Both the position numbers and the translations under genes were made by a program. DNA of 64,000 nucleotides from Cloeon dipterum (taxonomy: Eukaryota > Arthropoda > Insecta > Ephemeroptera > Baetidae), in NCBI RefSeq assembly GCF_949628265.1, contig NC_088786.1, positions 22,775,681-22,839,680 on the forward strand, written 5' to 3'. Under the pieces are notes generated by a model that was not told the origin of the DNA, did no database searches, and saw only the letters and a program-made list of their open reading frames with translations. Shown here piece after piece: positions 60,900-64,000 of this stretch (position 1 is the first letter of the stretch; every line of letters starts with the position of its first letter).

Positions 60900-63800
60900 A
60901 TTAAAAAATTAATTGTTAAAGACAAATACTCAACATTATTATCTGGCCACTCTGCGTGTAGAACGAGCATGGTCTCCAGTGGCAATTAACAAAAAGGGGG
61001 GTGGAAGACTGAATTCCGAAGCGGGTCCATTTAGACAAAGAGAGGCAAATTGATGGCGGCACCTGCAGCCCTGTGGAGAGAGAGAGAAAGAGCGCCCGCA
61101 GAGCGGCGGGCAAGCACGCAGCTTTTCTGATTGCCGTAGATCACCAGCAGCAGCAGCGGCGCGCATCCGAATCGCCTGTATGTTCTGCTCTCTTTTCCCG
61201 CATGCGGCCGAGGGAACAGCGTGTTTGCAACACGCGCGCGGCGGCTGATAAGCCGCGTGTGTATTTTTTATTCAGCTAAATCACAGCGCCGTCTGGAGCA
61301 GATCCGCGGCCGGCCGGCGACTGACTGAGTGCATCACACATCAAAAAGTGGCGAGCTGCTGATGCTCTGCGAGTGGCGCGTCAAAATTTTTGTTGTTAAC
61401 TCGTGCTTTTTTGCACAAGCGGTGCGCGCGGGTGGGCGACAGAGGGCGAGCGCGGTGTCACAGACACGCACGCCGCCCGTCCGCTTTGGCCCATGATTAT
61501 TTATGAGTAATGGCGAAAAAATAATATTCGCTGCATGGCATGGTATGCCTTTTGATGCGCGCCCGACGTGTCGCTGACAGGCGCGCGCGCTTTTCAAAAG
61601 AGAGCGAAATGTCATAAATGGATAAAAATCAAATTATAATTACATTTTAAAAAAGCAGCCGCCCAGTCACAGTCACTTGCAGGCCTCCTCTTGTTTTTTC
61701 TAGCCCTCTCTGTGCCCGCTTGCCCTTTGCAGCCGCGTGTGTGTGTCATACAGAAATAATTTTGCATGTAATACCCCTTTGATGCTCCGCTGGCTGCTGA
61801 TTTTCTCTCTCGCTCTGGAGCAGCCAGTCAGTGTCTCTTAAAAATGGAAACCATCTGCTGGCGAAGTGTGTCTATGCGATATCGCCGCGCGCAGATGTCC
61901 GGCTCTTATCCGCTTGCATATATTGGATTTTTTATACTTCATTATGGTGCAGCAGCAGTATAAAGCCTGCTCTCGCCAGATTGCAAAAATTCTGGGCGGC
62001 AATTTCTGCTTTAATGAGGAAACTGTAGATAATTACTTCCATGTTCAAGCTAGACGCTGCATTTCATTTTAGATTTTTTAATCATGCTGACTCAACTGAT
62101 GCTAAGAACTAACTTTTTGAAGCCGATTTATCGGCATTTTCAAATTCTTGTAGATGTAGGAATACAGGAAAGCTGTCTTGATAACCTTAAACATTAATTT
62201 TCGAAGCAGAAAATTCGACAAAACAACAAGAAAACAAAGCTGGTTGATGATTGAAGTTCCCGTAACTTACGAGTTGCTGGAAGTCAAAGTTCAAATAAAG
62301 TTTTTGGGCCACAAGGACTGCCGACTGCCGCCTTGACGTTATTCAAGGATGCCGGCTGGCGAGTGTCTTTTGGCGTGTGCCTTACTGGCTAGTGGAGCAC
62401 AGAGCTCTCATCAGAGTCTTAAGTGATGAGGTGGAAATGCCTGCGTTATGTTCACTTAATTTTGACAGCCAGTGTATCTAGGCGAGCCAGTCTGTCTTGC
62501 ATCACTCGGCCTGTTTTTTGTGTATTTCTCTCCTCTTCGAGCAGACGGAATTCACCGAAATTCGAGCAAAACATAAGCCTTTTTATGCATCAATGAAAGT
62601 AGGAGACGAAAAGGTGTGTTGGTCCAGATTTCAGGTATGCGAGAGGCCCAAGAGATGATGAGTTGCACCCCATGTGTGCTAGACTGTTCATGTTATTCAC
62701 AAGCATTTTGTTTATGTTTCTTAACTGCAAAAGAAAAAGACAAATTAAATCACTGCAATTTTCTCACAATGCATTGGCAGTGTCAATTTCTATTCTTAAT
62801 TAACGCTCAAATTTTTAAATTATTTATGTCAGGAAATAGGACAGATTTAGAATAAATCAAAGTTGGACTTGTTCTCACTTTTCCTCGTTATTCAAAAGTC
62901 GACTGGTTTCAGCTCCAACTTGCGCCTTATTCATGAGAATTTTAATTTTTCACTAATAATAAATGCATTGCAACAAATTATTGCTGTTTTAGTTTTCAAG
63001 AAAGCTTGGTTATAATTATTTATTCTGCAAAAATTCCTTGTTCTAGATTGCAAACACTTTAAATCCCATTTCGTGTTTTCCGCAGAAAATTTCGAGAGGA
63101 TCAAATAGTCAAATAATAAAAAAATGAAATAACGACCACCTGCAGTTTTAATTTTTGGGAAAAGATTTGTATATTTTCTATAAAAATTACGAACACGGAA
63201 TGAGAAAATTCTTGCTAAGAGTATATCTTTTTTATTATGTTTTTCGTTTACTTTTTGGTTTTTTGTGCTAGCATATTGGCCCATTTCCACACACTTGCAG
63301 CAATAAAAAGCACTTCTCATTCATCTCCAGCGTAGCTGAATCTGCACGTGCCACTTTCGCATGCAGCCGGCTACAAAAATGTTGTCTTTGGTTCCTGAAT
63401 TCACAACCCGGCACAAAGAGGCCTTGTGAAAAAGGAAAGGTGCAGTGCCCGCGAGCAAAAATAAAGGGCGAGGGGGAAGAAAAATGGGGCGCAAAAACAA
63501 ATTTTCCACTCAACGTGGCCGATTCTCAGGGCGTGTATTCCCATCGTTCATTATTGAGAACAAATTTGCCGCGTGCGGCAAGCAAGCAAGCGGCGCGTTT
63601 CCTACGTGAAATGTCAGGTGTGCTTTGAGCACACTCGCAGCCGAGCACAGCCGCCATGTGTGCTGGGGTTTGCGTCGTGCGGTTCATTGCGCCAACAGTT
63701 GCACGAAGAAGTTGAGCAAGAGTGCACCGGCTGCTCCCTCCTCCTCTTTCTCTCGCTTTCCTGTTTTTTTTTTATAAATTACAACTATACTACACGTGTG

Positions 63801-64000
63801 CCGGACACGTGCGAAATAATTAAGCCTGGACGACGTATTATATTATTCGAACAGCAGCCAGCCAGCCACTGCCGTTTCTTCCGCCAGCTCGGGGTGCTTT
63901 ATGTACACCGCAGTGTGTTGCCGCTATCAAGTAGCCTTTATTAAACATTTTTATTGCCCTGCACGGCGGATTTGTCTCGCTTAAGCAAACCGCCAAAGCG
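60900..64000. other. Gene-free sequence with a CpG-rich block
   Basis: A CpG-rich block at about 61050-61620 contains GCGCGCG and CGGCCGGCCGG runs. The remainder is mixed, with GC-richer DNA again at 63500-63900. No coding region is convincing on either strand. Confidence 0.5.

Overview
The window is nuclear DNA from an arthropod, most likely an insect. The evidence is a ribosomal protein L7 of insect type, short AG-bounded spliceosomal introns, a cuticlin-like ZP-domain protein, and intergenic DNA rich in GA microsatellites and TAATTA-type words. I cannot name the order. Every exon boundary below was placed by eye from reading frame and splice sites; no transcript evidence was available.

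Only four protein-coding genes can be supported, all between 24.4 and 52.4 kb. On the minus strand, RpL7 (24467-26792, seven coding exons) makes a 60S ribosomal protein. Its introns also appear to carry one C/D-box and two H/ACA-box snoRNAs. About 0.55 kb away and divergently transcribed, Ltn1/Listerin (27339-33849, 21 coding exons, plus strand) makes the ubiquitin ligase that acts on stalled 60S subunits. Tail-to-tail with it lies a secreted or membrane ZP-domain protein (34215-39718, nine coding exons, minus strand), with its own TATA-type promoter near 39.9 kb. A compact two-exon RABIF/Mss4 gene lies at 51430-52403 on the minus strand.

The rest (1-24.3 kb, 40-51.4 kb and 52.5-64 kb) contains no recognisable protein. 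It alternates AT-rich stretches with CpG-rich blocks (about 22.6-23.5, 53.8-54.25, 57.65-58.05, 59.1-59.5 and 61.05-61.6 kb). One block ends in a good splice donor at 54248 and could be a non-coding first exon. Such large gene-free tracts beside a gene as compact as Ltn1 (introns mostly 50-150 bp) suggest regulatory landscape or long introns of an unseen neighbour; this is inference.

Undescribed structure in these tracts includes a foldback element with arms of about 97 bp at 13.75-13.99 kb and an internally deleted relative at 60.69-60.75 kb. There is also a second long hairpin next to that relative, a dispersed repeat of about 68 bp in opposite orientations at 53.2 and 60.0 kb, and a pair of degenerate, formerly coding-looking fragments at 1-75 and 2.2-2.6 kb. 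No CRISPR array, prokaryotic operon, tRNA, rRNA or intact transposon was found.
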